Assembly (NCBI GenBank): GCA_963840835.1
Contig: CAWJAM010000013.1
Span: 248,001-312,000, forward strand
Direction: 5' to 3'
Length of the DNA stretch: 64,000 bases
Origin: Rubrobacter_D sp963840835
GTDB taxonomy: Bacteria > Actinomycetota > Rubrobacteria > Rubrobacterales > Rubrobacteraceae
Both the position numbers and the translations under genes were made by a program. The notes beneath the pieces are model-generated. The model was given only the letters and a program-made list of their open reading frames with translations. It was not told where the DNA came from and did not search any database. Below are positions 50,864 to 58,970 of this stretch, piece by piece. Numbering within the stretch: the first letter of the stretch is position 1; each line of letters begins with the position of its first letter.

Positions 50864-50960
50864 GTGAGAAAGGTGATCGTGTCAGAGTTCGTGACGCTGG
50901 ACGGCGCCGTCGAAAACCCGGGCGGAGCCGAGGGATTCGAGCACGGCGAGGTTGGGACGC
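50864..50960 (+). pseudogene. Dihydrofolate-reductase-like (RibD C) N-terminal stub
   Basis: GTG 50864 after AAAGGAGGTCTCT reads MRKVIVSEFVTLDGAVENPG then GAEGFEHGE, the usual start of small RibD_C/DHFR-like proteins. Homology stops after about 32 codons, and the frame then runs into the duplicated ArsR upstream region at 51034. Confidence 0.6.
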
Positions 50961-51033
50961 CGGCGGCTCCGACCGCAAGCGGCTCACTAGTGGCCTCTTT
51001 CCCAGTTGGTCATTCACAACCGACATCTAGACA

Positions 51034-51492
51034 GGGATAGGAGCGTCCGGGTTTATCCGTGACCGCACATTTGCGGGACGGTCCCGATCCAGCAATGTGT
51101 CCCGAGTTCAGGAGGACACTCGAGTGTCACAGACTACTGCGCGAGGAGTTGACTACCGGGAGCGGCTCGGCGCCGGGCCCGCGACCCTCGGCGATGCGAC
51201 CGCGGGCCTCGGCCTGTCCAAGTCGGCGATCACCAGGCACGTGAAGGTGCTCGGGGAGACAGGCGTCCTCACGCGCGCGGTCGAGGGCCGCACGCACGTC
51301 CTGTCACCCGGGCACAACGCGTTCATCCGCGAGGGTGAGCGGATCTACCGCACCTATTTCATCGACAGCCGCGGCGACGAGGCCATGGGCACCACCTGGA
51401 GCTACCTGGACATGGCCCCGCTCGGCCGCCAGGAGGACTGGGAGGACTCGCCCGAGGACTACCCGCAGCTCTTCGAATTAACGAAGGCGTAG
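51034..51492 (+). pseudogene. Second ArsR-DUF899 locus with complementary deletion (copy B)
   Basis: The upstream segment matches 36893-37008. Here the ArsR helix-turn-helix is kept (LGDATAGLGLSKSAITRHVK), but from VLSPG the reading passes in frame into the last third of DUF899 (HNAFIREGERIYRTYFIDSR). The result is a 131-residue ArsR-DUF899 hybrid from 51097. The missing part is the ArsR C-terminus and most of DUF899. The deletion ends share CGGGC. The DUF899 end is also lost after SPEDYPQ. Confidence 0.8.
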
Positions 51493-51574
51493 CGTAAGTC
51501 CCAGGTTCGCCTTTGGTAGGTTCTCGGAAACCCGGAGGGCTTTAAGAGCTAAAAAGGGGTCAAGGCTAAGGCTC

Positions 51575-52108
51575 TTACCCCGTGCGTTGGCTTTCTTCGT
51601 AGAACAGCCCGATCTCCACCATCTTCTCGCCATCTTCAACTCGCTCTTGTTCGGGAAGATCGAGGTGCTGCAGAACGCTGAGCATGCGTTTGTTCGCGCC
51701 CTTTACGGGCGCGTAAAATGACCTAACCTCGTTGCCTCGTGCAACGTCGATCAGCCGATGGGTCAAGGCCGTACCTATCCCCTGGCCCTGCCAACTATCC
51801 TCCACGAGCGCAGCGTACTCGGCTCGTTCATCCCCCGGTTTGCGGGCGTAGCGTACGACGGCGATGATCTCGTTTGGGTCTTCGGGATCTAGGGCAACCA
51901 AGCCGAAGTGATCCACGCCATCAGTGCTAGCGAAGTAGCGGGCCTGCTCGTCCGATAGATTTTTCATCGGACCGAAGAAGCGCAGGTAGATAGTACGTTC
52001 GCTGCATCGAGCGTGGAGCCGCTGCAAGGCGGGAGCATCGTCTGGCCGAACGACGCGAAAGGAGATATCGACCCCGCTGGGTAGGGTAAGCGTTTGGTCT
52101 TTGTTCAT
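51575..52108 (-). CDS. GNAT-family N-acetyltransferase
   Basis: 177 residues. The acetyl-CoA loop is LVEDSWQGQGIGTALTHRLI near residue 95. The N-terminal part (VVRPDDAPALQRLHARCSER, TIYLRFFGP) resembles the acetyltransferase domain of Pat-type protein lysine acetyltransferases, but without a cyclic-nucleotide domain. Substrate unknown. GGAGGCTCGGC precedes the ATG. It stands alone between the ArsR-DUF899 remnant and the phasin gene. Confidence 0.88.
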   Translation of the reverse strand: MNKDQTLTLPSGVDISFRVVRPDDAPALQRLHARCSERTIYLRFFGPMKNLSDEQARYFASTDGVDHFGLVALDPEDPNEIIAVVRYARKPGDERAEYAALVEDSWQGQGIGTALTHRLIDVARGNEVRSFYAPVKGANKRMLSVLQHLDLPEQERVEDGEKMVEIGLFYEESQRTG

Positions 52109-52287
52109 GCCGAGCCTCCTATATCCTTAGTGTCTTTGTTGCCTAGGAAGGGGTATTCTCGGGACTTCGGGTGTAGCGGTTTCGCGGGAGTTCGCCAGGA
52201 CGAGGAACGGGGCGGAACGCTGGAGAAGAAGAGGGTCGGAGCGTAAAAGCCCCGGCCCTCGGCGTTTCCCCTTGAATGGGGCTTTGG

Positions 52288-53082
52288 TTAGGCGTTCTTG
52301 GTCCTTATCTTGCGGTCGATCTGCTCGATGAGGGTCTCGCGATCCTTATTCTGCTTCTCGTACTCGCGGACCTGCTCGAGCTGCTGGATCGTAAGGCCGT
52401 CGAGCTGCTTCACGATGTCCTCTACAGTCAAGTCCTCGTAGTTCGTGGTCTTCAGGGCACCGAAGACGGCGGCCTTAAGCTCCGCCTGCCTGGTGGCCTC
52501 CTCAGTCCGCTGCAGGACCTTCTCGGTCTGCTCGGTGGCCTCCTCGGCTACCCTGAGCCCCTGCTTTGTGACCTGCTCGGTAGCCTGCAGTCCCTGCCTT
52601 GCTACCTGCTGGGTGGCCTCGAGGCTCTGCTGGGTGGCCCGCTGGAAGGCCCTCATGCCCTGCCTAGCGTAGGCGAAGGGACTGAAGAAGTCAGTGTAGG
52701 CCCCGACCCAACCCTGGGTGAGCGTCCGGAAGCTCTCCTGCTGCCTGCCTATGGCACGCGCGAAGGCCTCTGCGGTGCGCACGTTTTGCTCGGTCTGCTC
52801 GCGCAGCACCCCGACGGCGTCTCCCGTCCAGGACTGGACGAACTCGGCGTTCTTCTGCTGGAGCTTGAGGAGCCTGACGCCATTGGCGAAGAACTCCTGG
52901 GTCGCCCTAGCATTGTCCTCCTGGAGCTTGACGAACTCCAGCCCACCTTCGGCGAGCCCCATGCTCCTGCGCTGGGCGGCGGCGAAGTTCTCGGCCAAGC
53001 CCTCGAAGGAGTCGCGCTGGGCCTCTGCCATCTCGTAGACCGTGCGGGCCGTCTTGTCGATGTTGGTTGCGGTGGTAGCCAC
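52288..53082 (-). CDS. Phasin-like coiled-coil protein
   Basis: 264 residues, almost entirely helical, with heptad repeats rich in Gln, Glu, Ala and Arg (ATQQSLEATQQVARQGLQAT, then EQVTKQGLRVAEEATEQTEK). Phasins coat polyhydroxyalkanoate granules. The C-terminal tail (YEDLTVEDIVKQLDGLTIQQ) resembles a small separate domain seen at the end of such proteins. GTG start after CGGAGGTAATGAA. No PHA synthase or depolymerase is in this window. Assignment is by composition and pattern, so other coiled-coil roles are possible. Confidence 0.65.
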   Translation of the reverse strand: MATTATNIDKTARTVYEMAEAQRDSFEGLAENFAAAQRRSMGLAEGGLEFVKLQEDNARATQEFFANGVRLLKLQQKNAEFVQSWTGDAVGVLREQTEQNVRTAEAFARAIGRQQESFRTLTQGWVGAYTDFFSPFAYARQGMRAFQRATQQSLEATQQVARQGLQATEQVTKQGLRVAEEATEQTEKVLQRTEEATRQAELKAAVFGALKTTNYEDLTVEDIVKQLDGLTIQQLEQVREYEKQNKDRETLIEQIDRKIRTKNA

Positions 53083-53180
53083 TTCATTACCTCCGTGGTA
53101 GATAGCAACTGTTTGCTACTATGTTCTTACCACACATATATCCGATGTAAACCTTGCGGCGTCAGGTCCTTCGTTTTGCT

Positions 53181-53225
53181 CTTATTCACCGGAGTGCGTG
53201 GGAGGTCTATTCTGCAAACTTCGCC
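53181..53225 (+). repeat. Repeat D, copy 1
   Basis: CTTATTCACCGGAGTGCGTG, then GGAGGTCTATTCTGCAAACT and TCGCC. It directly abuts the outer end of the IS701-like remnant (CTTTAGCCATTTGG at 53232). Confidence 0.7.
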
Positions 53226-53230
53226 CTGCT

Positions 53231-53920
53231 CGGCTTTAGCCATTTGGCTGCATAGCAAACCGCATCGGTTAGTCGTGATCTCGACCGTGCGCTCTGCGCT
53301 CCCGTAGCAGTTGGCTATCTTGGTGGGCTTCCAAACGGTAGTAGGCTCTTCGGCCACCTCAGAAAGATTGGGCAAGCGCTCACCCTTGAGGCGAGGCCTG
53401 CCTATCTGTCCGGGACGGCGTGGAGGAGCATCCCATCTTACAGTACGCTGCTCTTCACGAAGGTCTCGTGGGTAGAGCGCACCGGATCACGGTAGACACC
53501 CCTGGCCGAGATCTTCTTGCCGTAGCGCCTCTCCAAGGTCTCGTCGATGCCCACGACCAGGGGAGATCCTTCTGGCACGAATGCCCCTACGAGCAAGCCC
53601 AACAAGACGCGACCTACCTCCAGACTCGACCAGCTGGCACGGCTGAGCACCCGGTGGTAGCGATGGAAGCGCTTGTATTGGTCCAAGCCCACCGCACGCA
53701 AGGCGGAACTGACCGTCCTGGCGCCCGGAGCGAGGATCGCTCCTATGAGCAGCACCCGAGCGTGCCTAAAAACGCGCTCGGAGAAAAGTGGCGCAAAGGG
53801 GGCCAGAGCGCCTGTACCATCTTGGGAGGTAGGGTAGGCACTTCGATCACCTCTTTTCGGCGGATTGCGGTGACGAGCGTACCCTACCCCTTTCGCTTCC
53901 AAATGGCTAAAGTCGAGCGC
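53231..53920 (-). mobile_element. IS701-like insertion sequence remnant
   Basis: The minus-strand frame (to 53438) encodes the N-terminal part of a DDE transposase: FAPLFSERVFRHARVLLIGA, LAPGARTVSSALRAVGL and VVGIDETLERRYGKKISARG with the first catalytic Asp. After THETFVKSS the rest of the catalytic domain is gone. The ends carry inverted copies of CTTTAGCCATTTGG (53232-53245 plus, about 53901-53914 minus), likely the terminal repeats, so the deletion is internal. Confidence 0.7.
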
Positions 53921-53924
53921 CATG

Positions 53925-54890
53925 AAACATTCTGAAAACCCTCATGAGCGAGCCAATCTCCTCGCCATAAGACGGCTCATAGCCACGTAGATGAAGGCTT
54001 CCGAGCTCTTCGGCAGCCGCTCGTAGTCCTTGCTCATCCTCCTGTTCTGTCCCAACCAAGAAAAGGTACGCTCCACCACCCAACGCCGCGGCAGGAACGG
54101 CCTGGGTCCCTCCGGGGGTAGGAACTTCTTCGGGTCGAGCTCGACGCCCTCTTTGGCCCACTCCTTAGCCCACCTCATCATCATCACCTCCTCGGGGGCC
54201 AGCTTGGGCGGGTGCCTAACGATCTCGGCCGTCCAGCCCAGCGCGTCCTCTGCACCCATCCGGCGCCCCTGTCCTCCTGGCCGGTGTATCCGGCGTCCAG
54301 CCAAAGGTGCGACAGGCGCGGGAGGCGATCGGATACGGAGGACCCCAGCAGGAGCTTGATGCCGTCCCGATCCACCACTTTCGCACTGTGGACCCTCGCT
54401 TCGAGCACCAAACACTGTGTGTCCACCAGCAGGTGGCGCTTGCGGCCTTTGACCTTCTTGGCGCCGTCGTATCCGCGTTCTGTTCCGCCTACCCCGGTTG
54501 TCTTGACCGACTGGCTATCGACTATGCCGGCACTGGGCTGGGGGTTCCTCTGCAGACGCACCCTGACCCGCTCGCGCAAGGCTGAGTACATCCTCTCCCA
54601 CGTTCCATCCAAACGCCAGAGAAGCGAAAGTAGTTCTAGACAGTCTTCTACGGCGGGAAGTCGTGTGGCAAGAGTCGCCAGGCGCAGCCGCTCTTTAGCA
54701 CGTAGAAGATGGCGTCGAGGATCTCGTGTGGAGGATAGATCCGAGGACGCCCGTTGGCTTTGGGAGTAGGAAGGTAAGGCTCCAGGCAGCCCCATTCGGC
54801 ATCGGAGAGGTCGCTCTGGTATGCTTTTCACATGCTCGGTATCCTACCGAGCGAGCCCCTCAGAACCCCTTTTCAAACTGTTTCTGGACT
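53925..54890 (-). mobile_element. Decayed IS5-family insertion sequence
   Basis: The transposase reads in pieces from 54830 to 53942: SDLSDAEWGCLEPYLPTPKA, then IVDSQSVKTTGVGGTERGYD (Asp), WLDAGYTGQ (Asp) and RRWVVERTFSWLGQNRRMSK (Glu). Two in-frame TAG codons near 54640-54660 (in LPHDFPP*KTV*NYF) and at least one frameshift near 54250 inactivate it. Ends near 53925 (GAAACATTCTGAAAAC) and 54890 (complement GAAACAGTTTGAAAAG) look like degenerate terminal repeats. Confidence 0.8.
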
Positions 54891-55249
54891 GAGTTCTAGG
54901 AAGTTCGCATAGCCCCAGTCCCCTTCCGTAAGGGTGCTCTGGGCCCTCACGTTTCTCTGCCGGATAAGACCTCAGGCACGTACTATGGCTCCCCTGTAGA
55001 CCAAACCCATTGGACCGGCGCAGCGATACGTTCTCGGATGTAGTTGGTGCCAGCGTAGCTGGCTTCTCAGAAGATGTGCCGTTAGGGGGATGCGTCTCGT
55101 TCGACCAGCAAGTATGCTGTGGCGACCAGCAAGTATGCTGTGGCGACCGTAACGTTACGTGAAGCGCGGGGCGTTAGCGGCTAGTCTGGTGGAGTATTTG
55201 CCTTCAATGAGGCAGCACCCTAGTAGGAGAGGGATTTGAGGAGAGGGAT
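54891..55249. other. Gap with repeat D fragment and a 21-base tandem duplication
   Basis: No gene is recognised. A repeat D tail (GAGTTCTAGGAAGTTCGCAT) is at 54891-54910. A 21-base unit beginning CGACCAGCAAGTATGCTGTG is present twice in tandem at 55102-55143, followed by a third CGACC. The ribosome-binding site of the next gene (GAGGAGAGGG) is at 55236-55245. Confidence 0.55.
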
Positions 55250-56242
55250 ATGAAAAAACTCTTGGCCATCTTTGCCGCTCTGGCGGCGATCGGGCTCGAG
55301 GCCCACGTCGCCTCCGCCGCCCGAACATGCAACTCGGCTATCACCCCCGGCGAGGGCCTTGCTAAGGCAGCGGCCAACTGCCCTCCCTCCACGACCTTCA
55401 TCATTAGGGACGGAGCCTACAAGCTCACAGGGCCGATCAACGCCGATAGTGGGGATACCTTCAAGGGGACCTACTCCGATGGATCCCGCCCGAGCATAAA
55501 GGCCCAACGGAAGGAGATAGCCTTCGACGTCAGCGGCACAAACCGGGTGACGATCAGGTCCCTAAGCATCAGTGGGGCGGGGGGCGGCGACAAGTGCGAG
55601 CCGGCGTGCGGGGGCGCCATCAAGGGGGACGGGACGAACCTCCACGTCCTCAACGTGAGGCTCCACCATAACGCCAACCAGGGGATCGGCCACCCGGGCA
55701 ACGGCTTCATCCTAAAGAACTCCGAGCTCGACCATAACGGCTCGTACCGCTTCACGGCCTTGGACAGCTCTTCGAGCAAGGACACCTCCTCCTCGGCCGG
55801 GATCAAGATAGCCGGCAGCAGCGCAACCCTCAAGAACAATAGGGTCCACCATAACTACTGGCACGGGATCTGGTGCGACCTGAAGGGGGGGCCGATAGTA
55901 ATCACCGGCAACCGCGTCCACAATAACGGTATGAGCGGCATCAAGTACGAACTCTGTCAGGGGCCGGGCAGCAAAATTGCGCACAACAGCGTGGTCCATA
56001 ACGGCTACCTCAAGAAGGGCTCATCAGACCTTAAAGGCCGGGCCGGCATCCTGCTCCAAACTGCCCAGAGCCTGGAGGTAGCCAACAACACCGTCAAGGA
56101 TAACCGTGGTTATGGCATCCACGCCAAGGACAGCAATCGCGGGAAAACCTTCGGAGTCCGCATCCATCACAACTCTATGCGCAACGATAGTGTGGGAGGT
56201 TGCCAGATCTCCGGCGTGAAGTGTGCAGCGAATGGTAGGTAG
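55250..56242 (+). CDS. Secreted right-handed beta-helix protein
   Basis: 330 residues with a signal peptide (MKKLLAIFAALAAIGLEAHV, cleavage after ASA) and a long parallel beta-helix, seen as repeated short strands with Asn ladders and HHN/HNG turns (NVRLHHNANQGIGHPGNGF, NRVHHNYWHGIWCDLKGGPI, NRVHNNGMSGIKYE). This is the pectate-lyase/NosD-type fold of polysaccharide-active or surface proteins. Two early Cys and several later ones may form disulfides. No lyase-specific catalytic triad is evident. Substrate unknown. Confidence 0.85.
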   Translation: MKKLLAIFAALAAIGLEAHVASAARTCNSAITPGEGLAKAAANCPPSTTFIIRDGAYKLTGPINADSGDTFKGTYSDGSRPSIKAQRKEIAFDVSGTNRVTIRSLSISGAGGGDKCEPACGGAIKGDGTNLHVLNVRLHHNANQGIGHPGNGFILKNSELDHNGSYRFTALDSSSSKDTSSSAGIKIAGSSATLKNNRVHHNYWHGIWCDLKGGPIVITGNRVHNNGMSGIKYELCQGPGSKIAHNSVVHNGYLKKGSSDLKGRAGILLQTAQSLEVANNTVKDNRGYGIHAKDSNRGKTFGVRIHHNSMRNDSVGGCQISGVKCAANGR

Positions 56243-56357
56243 ATGGGTAATAGAAGAAATCTAGCAGGAGCGGGCTGTTAGGTAGCCTCTACGCTCTAGA
56301 AGAGCGCTACCGAGCTCTCTGCGAAACGGGGATTCTTTCGGAGAGAGCTCCTATCCT

Positions 56358-56580
56358 AAATTCACCGGAGTGTGTGGAATGGTTCAGCGTGTTGAAAAAC
56401 CCCTTTGCGCTCACTTCGGCCCCCTAAACGGGGGCCGATTACGCTGTCTTGGTAGTGTTTCGGCCTTGTTTTGGGGCTCTTTTGGACCGCCGACCGGGCC
56501 AACATCTACTTTTTCAACAGGCTGGGTTGTTCTCCGAAGTTGAACTTCCGCTTTACGAAGTTCGGAGAAGTTCGCAGAAT
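56358..56580 (+). repeat. Repeat D, copy 2, with a MITE inside and a palindromic E insert
   Basis: Left part AAATTCACCGGAGTGTGTGG at 56358-56377 ends in GGTT, the MITE follows, and the right part resumes at 56525 with GGTTGTTCTCCGAAGTTGAA, then CTTCCGCTTTACGAAGTTCG and GAGAAGTTCGCAG. Confidence 0.7.
56385..56524. mobile_element. MITE-like element with 4-base target duplication
   Basis: 140 bases bounded by inverted CAGCGTGTTGAAAAA (left) and TTTTTCAACAGGCTG (right), flanked by direct GGTT copies (56381-56384, 56525-56528). It contains no gene but includes a strong hairpin (GGCCCCC...GGGGGCC). A relative lies at 61615-61743. Confidence 0.8.
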
Positions 56581-56649
56581 GGAAGTCCCGTAGGGGAAAT
56601 CTTTCGGTGGGCGAAGATAGCCTACCCGAGCGTACCGTAAGCTTGAGCC

Positions 56650-56763
56650 ATGAACGAGGAAGTGACCCCACAGAGGGACTCGCAGGCGCAACCGCAGCCG
56701 GAGCCACAGGTGCAACCCGTCGTCCTTGCCATTCGGAGGTGGTCATGGTCGGCCTTGTCGTGA
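56650..56763 (+). CDS. Short Pro/Gln-rich reading frame overlapping the K+ channel start
   Basis: 37 residues, MNEEVTPQRDSQAQPQPEPQ then VQPVVLAIRRWSWSALS, ending at 56763, 19 bases into the channel gene in another frame. It may be a coupled leader peptide, or the original N-terminal tail of the channel split off by a frameshift, since IRR-W resembles the RRFLRAIRDAW segment that follows. The ribosome-binding site is weak. Confidence 0.35.
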   Translation: MNEEVTPQRDSQAQPQPEPQVQPVVLAIRRWSWSALS

Positions 56764-57140
56764 TGTTGCGTCGGTTCTTGCGTGCCATCAGGGACGCTTG
56801 GAAGAGCGACGAAGCGTTCCGCACTCTGCTTGCCCTTGTGGTCTCCCTCTTGCTGAGCGGGACGGTCTTCTTCACCCTAGTGGAAGGATGGAGCGTGTTG
56901 GACTCCTTCTACTTCAGCGTCACCACGCTTACAACCGTCGGCTTCGGAGACCCCGCTCCCGCCACGGCTGCCGGGAAGATCTTCACCATCGTCTACATCT
57001 TCGTGGGCCTGGGCGTCATCGGCGGGTTCATCAACGTCTTGGCCAAGCACACCTTCGCCAGACATAGGAGACGAGGGGGCGTCAGTGAAGAGCAGGAGGA
57101 GAGCGAAGGTGAAGCCAAGGAGGGTGCTCCCAGCAGCTAG
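56745..57140 (+). CDS. Two-helix potassium channel
   Basis: 131 residues from ATG 56745, preceded by CGGAGGTGGTC. Helix 1 (ALVVSLLLSGTVFFTLVEGW), pore loop SFYFSVTTLTTVGFGDPAPA with the K+ selectivity filter TVGFGD, and helix 2 (FTIVYIFVGLGVIGGFINVL) make a KcsA-like 2TM channel without an RCK domain. The tail is charged (EEQEESEGEAKEG). It would tetramerise in the membrane. Other starts reach back to 56607 but add unlike sequence. Confidence 0.88.
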   Translation: MVGLVVMLRRFLRAIRDAWKSDEAFRTLLALVVSLLLSGTVFFTLVEGWSVLDSFYFSVTTLTTVGFGDPAPATAAGKIFTIVYIFVGLGVIGGFINVLAKHTFARHRRRGGVSEEQEESEGEAKEGAPSS

Positions 57141-57246
57141 TCGCCATGTCAGAAGACCTCGAGGAACTCGAGACCGAGGAGGCTGGGGTACGGGCGCCTA
57201 GGGAGGCGCAAGCGAGTCGATCCGACCTAGAGGAAGGAGAAGATAG

Positions 57247-57537
57247 ATGGGACTTGTGGCGAACCGGGCTGCCGGCCGGATGCAGGCGAGGCAGACCTAC
57301 AGGACCGCGTCGCGCATGCAGCGGCGCCGCTCGTTCGTCCAGAGCAAGACGGGGATGAGGGAGGACTTTAGCAGCCCCGAGGAACCGGCCGAAGCTGCGG
57401 CCGCTGCTCCCGCCCCGGCTGCAGCACCCGAACCCGAGTACGTGGGAGAGCTCGAACGGCTCGCCCAGCTGCGGGATCAGGGCATCATCACCAACGAGGA
57501 CTTCGAAGCCAAGAAGAAGCAGCTCCTCGGTATCTGA
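57247..57537 (+). CDS. SHOCT-domain protein
   Basis: 96 residues starting MGLVANRAAGRMQARQTYRT. The C-terminal 30 residues (ELERLAQLRDQGIITNEDFE, then AKKKQLLGI) are a SHOCT short helical domain, often found at the end of membrane or regulatory proteins. The middle is Ala/Pro-rich and disordered. AGAGGAAGGAG precedes the ATG. A frame from 57146 in another register is acidic and short and I could not support it. Function unknown. Confidence 0.82.
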   Translation: MGLVANRAAGRMQARQTYRTASRMQRRRSFVQSKTGMREDFSSPEEPAEAAAAAPAPAAAPEPEYVGELERLAQLRDQGIITNEDFEAKKKQLLGI

Positions 57538-57614
57538 ACGGCGAGTTCGTAGCCGACGTTCGTAGCCGACGCGAACATCTGAGCCGGGGCCATGCGTTCC
57601 GGCTCTCCTTCATG

Positions 57615-57688
57615 CCCTTATTCACCGGTGTGAGTGGAAGACGAGTTCTCGGAAGTACGTTTGCACATTCGTGCATAGCCTCAGTCCA
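57615..57688 (+). repeat. Repeat D, copy 3
   Basis: CCCTTATTCACCGGTGTGAG, then TGGAAGACGAGTTCTCGGAA, then GTACGTTTGCACATTCGTGC and ATAGCCTCAGTCC. This long form shares its tail with 54891-54923 and with the minus-strand copy near 61.9 kb. Confidence 0.7.
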
Positions 57689-57816
57689 ACGCCCAAGCAA
57701 CCTCAAATCTCCCCTAGAGGAAACACCCTATTGGGTGAAGTTCATCCTGTAAGCTTGTTCTCCTTTCCTCAAGTTGGATGACCCCGAGGCCCCTCAGGAG
57801 GCCCGGAAGTTGCACG

Positions 57817-58866
57817 CTAGTCTTCGGCGGCTGAGGCGGCCAAGTCAGTGTCGGGCAATCCCATCAGGCTCGCCAACCACCTCGTTTCGGGGAAGCTCCC
57901 GAGCATGACGGCCACGAAGAGGGTTAGCGGCAAGGCCAGAAACGCACCAGGACTGCCGAGCAGCCACGCCCAGAAGACAAACGACAGAAACACAACGGTC
58001 GGCGAGAGCTCAAGACCCCGGCCCATAAGGACCGGAGAGAGTACATTCTCTGCCAACACGTTGATGACCACCACCGCCACGATGACGACTATCGCCCGAC
58101 CGAGGCCGAACTCCGCCAGGGCCAATACCACAGCGGGGGCAACTGCCAGGACGAGCCCTATGTAGGGTATGAAGCTCAGGAAGAAGGTCAGAACCCCCCA
58201 CAGAAGCGGAAAGTCCACCCCCAAAAGCCACAGCACTAAGGTGATGCCTAAGCCGGTGACGAGGTTGACGATGGCGCGCAGGCCGAACGAAAGCGCCACG
58301 CTCTGGCCGATCACGGTCAATCTTGCGACCTGAGGGTTGTCCTGGGCGACGCTCGTGCGCAGCCGCTCCATCATGGCTGAGCTTTCGCCAAGAAGGAATA
58401 GCATGATCATCAAGATGAGGAACATGCTGCTTAGGAAGCCGCTGATCCCTGAGAGGACCGCACCGATGGCCCCGACCAAGGCGCTACTGTTCACTGCCTC
58501 AGAGAGATCGACGCCCGAAAGCCCCAGGCGATCGAGCAGCTCTTGGAGATCGGCTAACTGCCCGTTTAACTGCTGCGTGTAGAACGAAAGGCGCCCTGTA
58601 AAGCGGCCGATCGACGCGCTAAGCAAGACGAAGAGGCCCACGATGATGATCAAGAGGGCCACGAACGAGAGAAGGAGAGCCACTCCGGTAGGGAGCCGAC
58701 GCTGCAACCAGCCATAGACCGGAGCGAAGAGGAGGGAGAATACGATAGCGAAAAGGATCGGGTTCAAGACGGGTGCGGACAAGCGCACCCCGACCAGCAC
58801 GACGACGGTCGCGGCCAAGATGAAAAGCACCCGAGCGAACGATGCCCGTTGTGGTATCGCAGCCAT
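57817..58866 (-). CDS. AI-2E (PerM) family membrane transporter
   Basis: About 349 residues with eight predicted helices and the family's central amphipathic region (YTQQLNGQLADLQELLDRLG). Later pattern: GLGITLVLWLLGVDFPLLWG, FIPYIGLVLAVAPAVVLAL and LSPVLMGRGLELSPTVVFLS. Members export autoinducer-2 or act as Na+/H+ antiporters; the substrate is not predictable. I chose ATG 58866, with GAAGG seven bases upstream; TTG 58872 is possible. Confidence 0.9.
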   Translation of the reverse strand: MAAIPQRASFARVLFILAATVVVLVGVRLSAPVLNPILFAIVFSLLFAPVYGWLQRRLPTGVALLLSFVALLIIIVGLFVLLSASIGRFTGRLSFYTQQLNGQLADLQELLDRLGLSGVDLSEAVNSSALVGAIGAVLSGISGFLSSMFLILMIMLFLLGESSAMMERLRTSVAQDNPQVARLTVIGQSVALSFGLRAIVNLVTGLGITLVLWLLGVDFPLLWGVLTFFLSFIPYIGLVLAVAPAVVLALAEFGLGRAIVVIVAVVVINVLAENVLSPVLMGRGLELSPTVVFLSFVFWAWLLGSPGAFLALPLTLFVAVMLGSFPETRWLASLMGLPDTDLAASAAED

Positions 58867-58921
58867 GATCAACCTTCTTTCTTTCCTCGCCGGATTACGC
58901 TGGAGAGGGCCGTAGTCCTTG

Positions 58922-58966
58922 CCTTATTCAGTGACGTGCGTGGAAGGGAGATTCTCGGAAGTCGCT
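58922..58966 (+). repeat. Repeat D, copy 4
   Basis: CCTTATTCAGTGACGTGCGT, then GGAAGGGAGATTCTCGGAAG and TCGCT. It lies between the AI-2E and HdeD-like genes. Confidence 0.7.
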
Positions 58967-58970
58967 TGCC

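Noticed and set aside
54184..54831. Intact IS5 transposase gene
   Set aside because: The continuous minus-strand frame matches the family only in its middle; the beginning and end need other frames, and two TAG codons interrupt the correct N-terminal frame.
55102..55148. Iteron-like origin or small CRISPR
   Set aside because: Only two full 21-base units and a 5-base third; too few for an origin or array, and no replication gene nearby.
57146..57358. Acidic 70-residue frame before the SHOCT gene
   Set aside because: It overlaps the SHOCT gene in another register and has no recognisable pattern; the SHOCT gene has the better ribosome-binding site.
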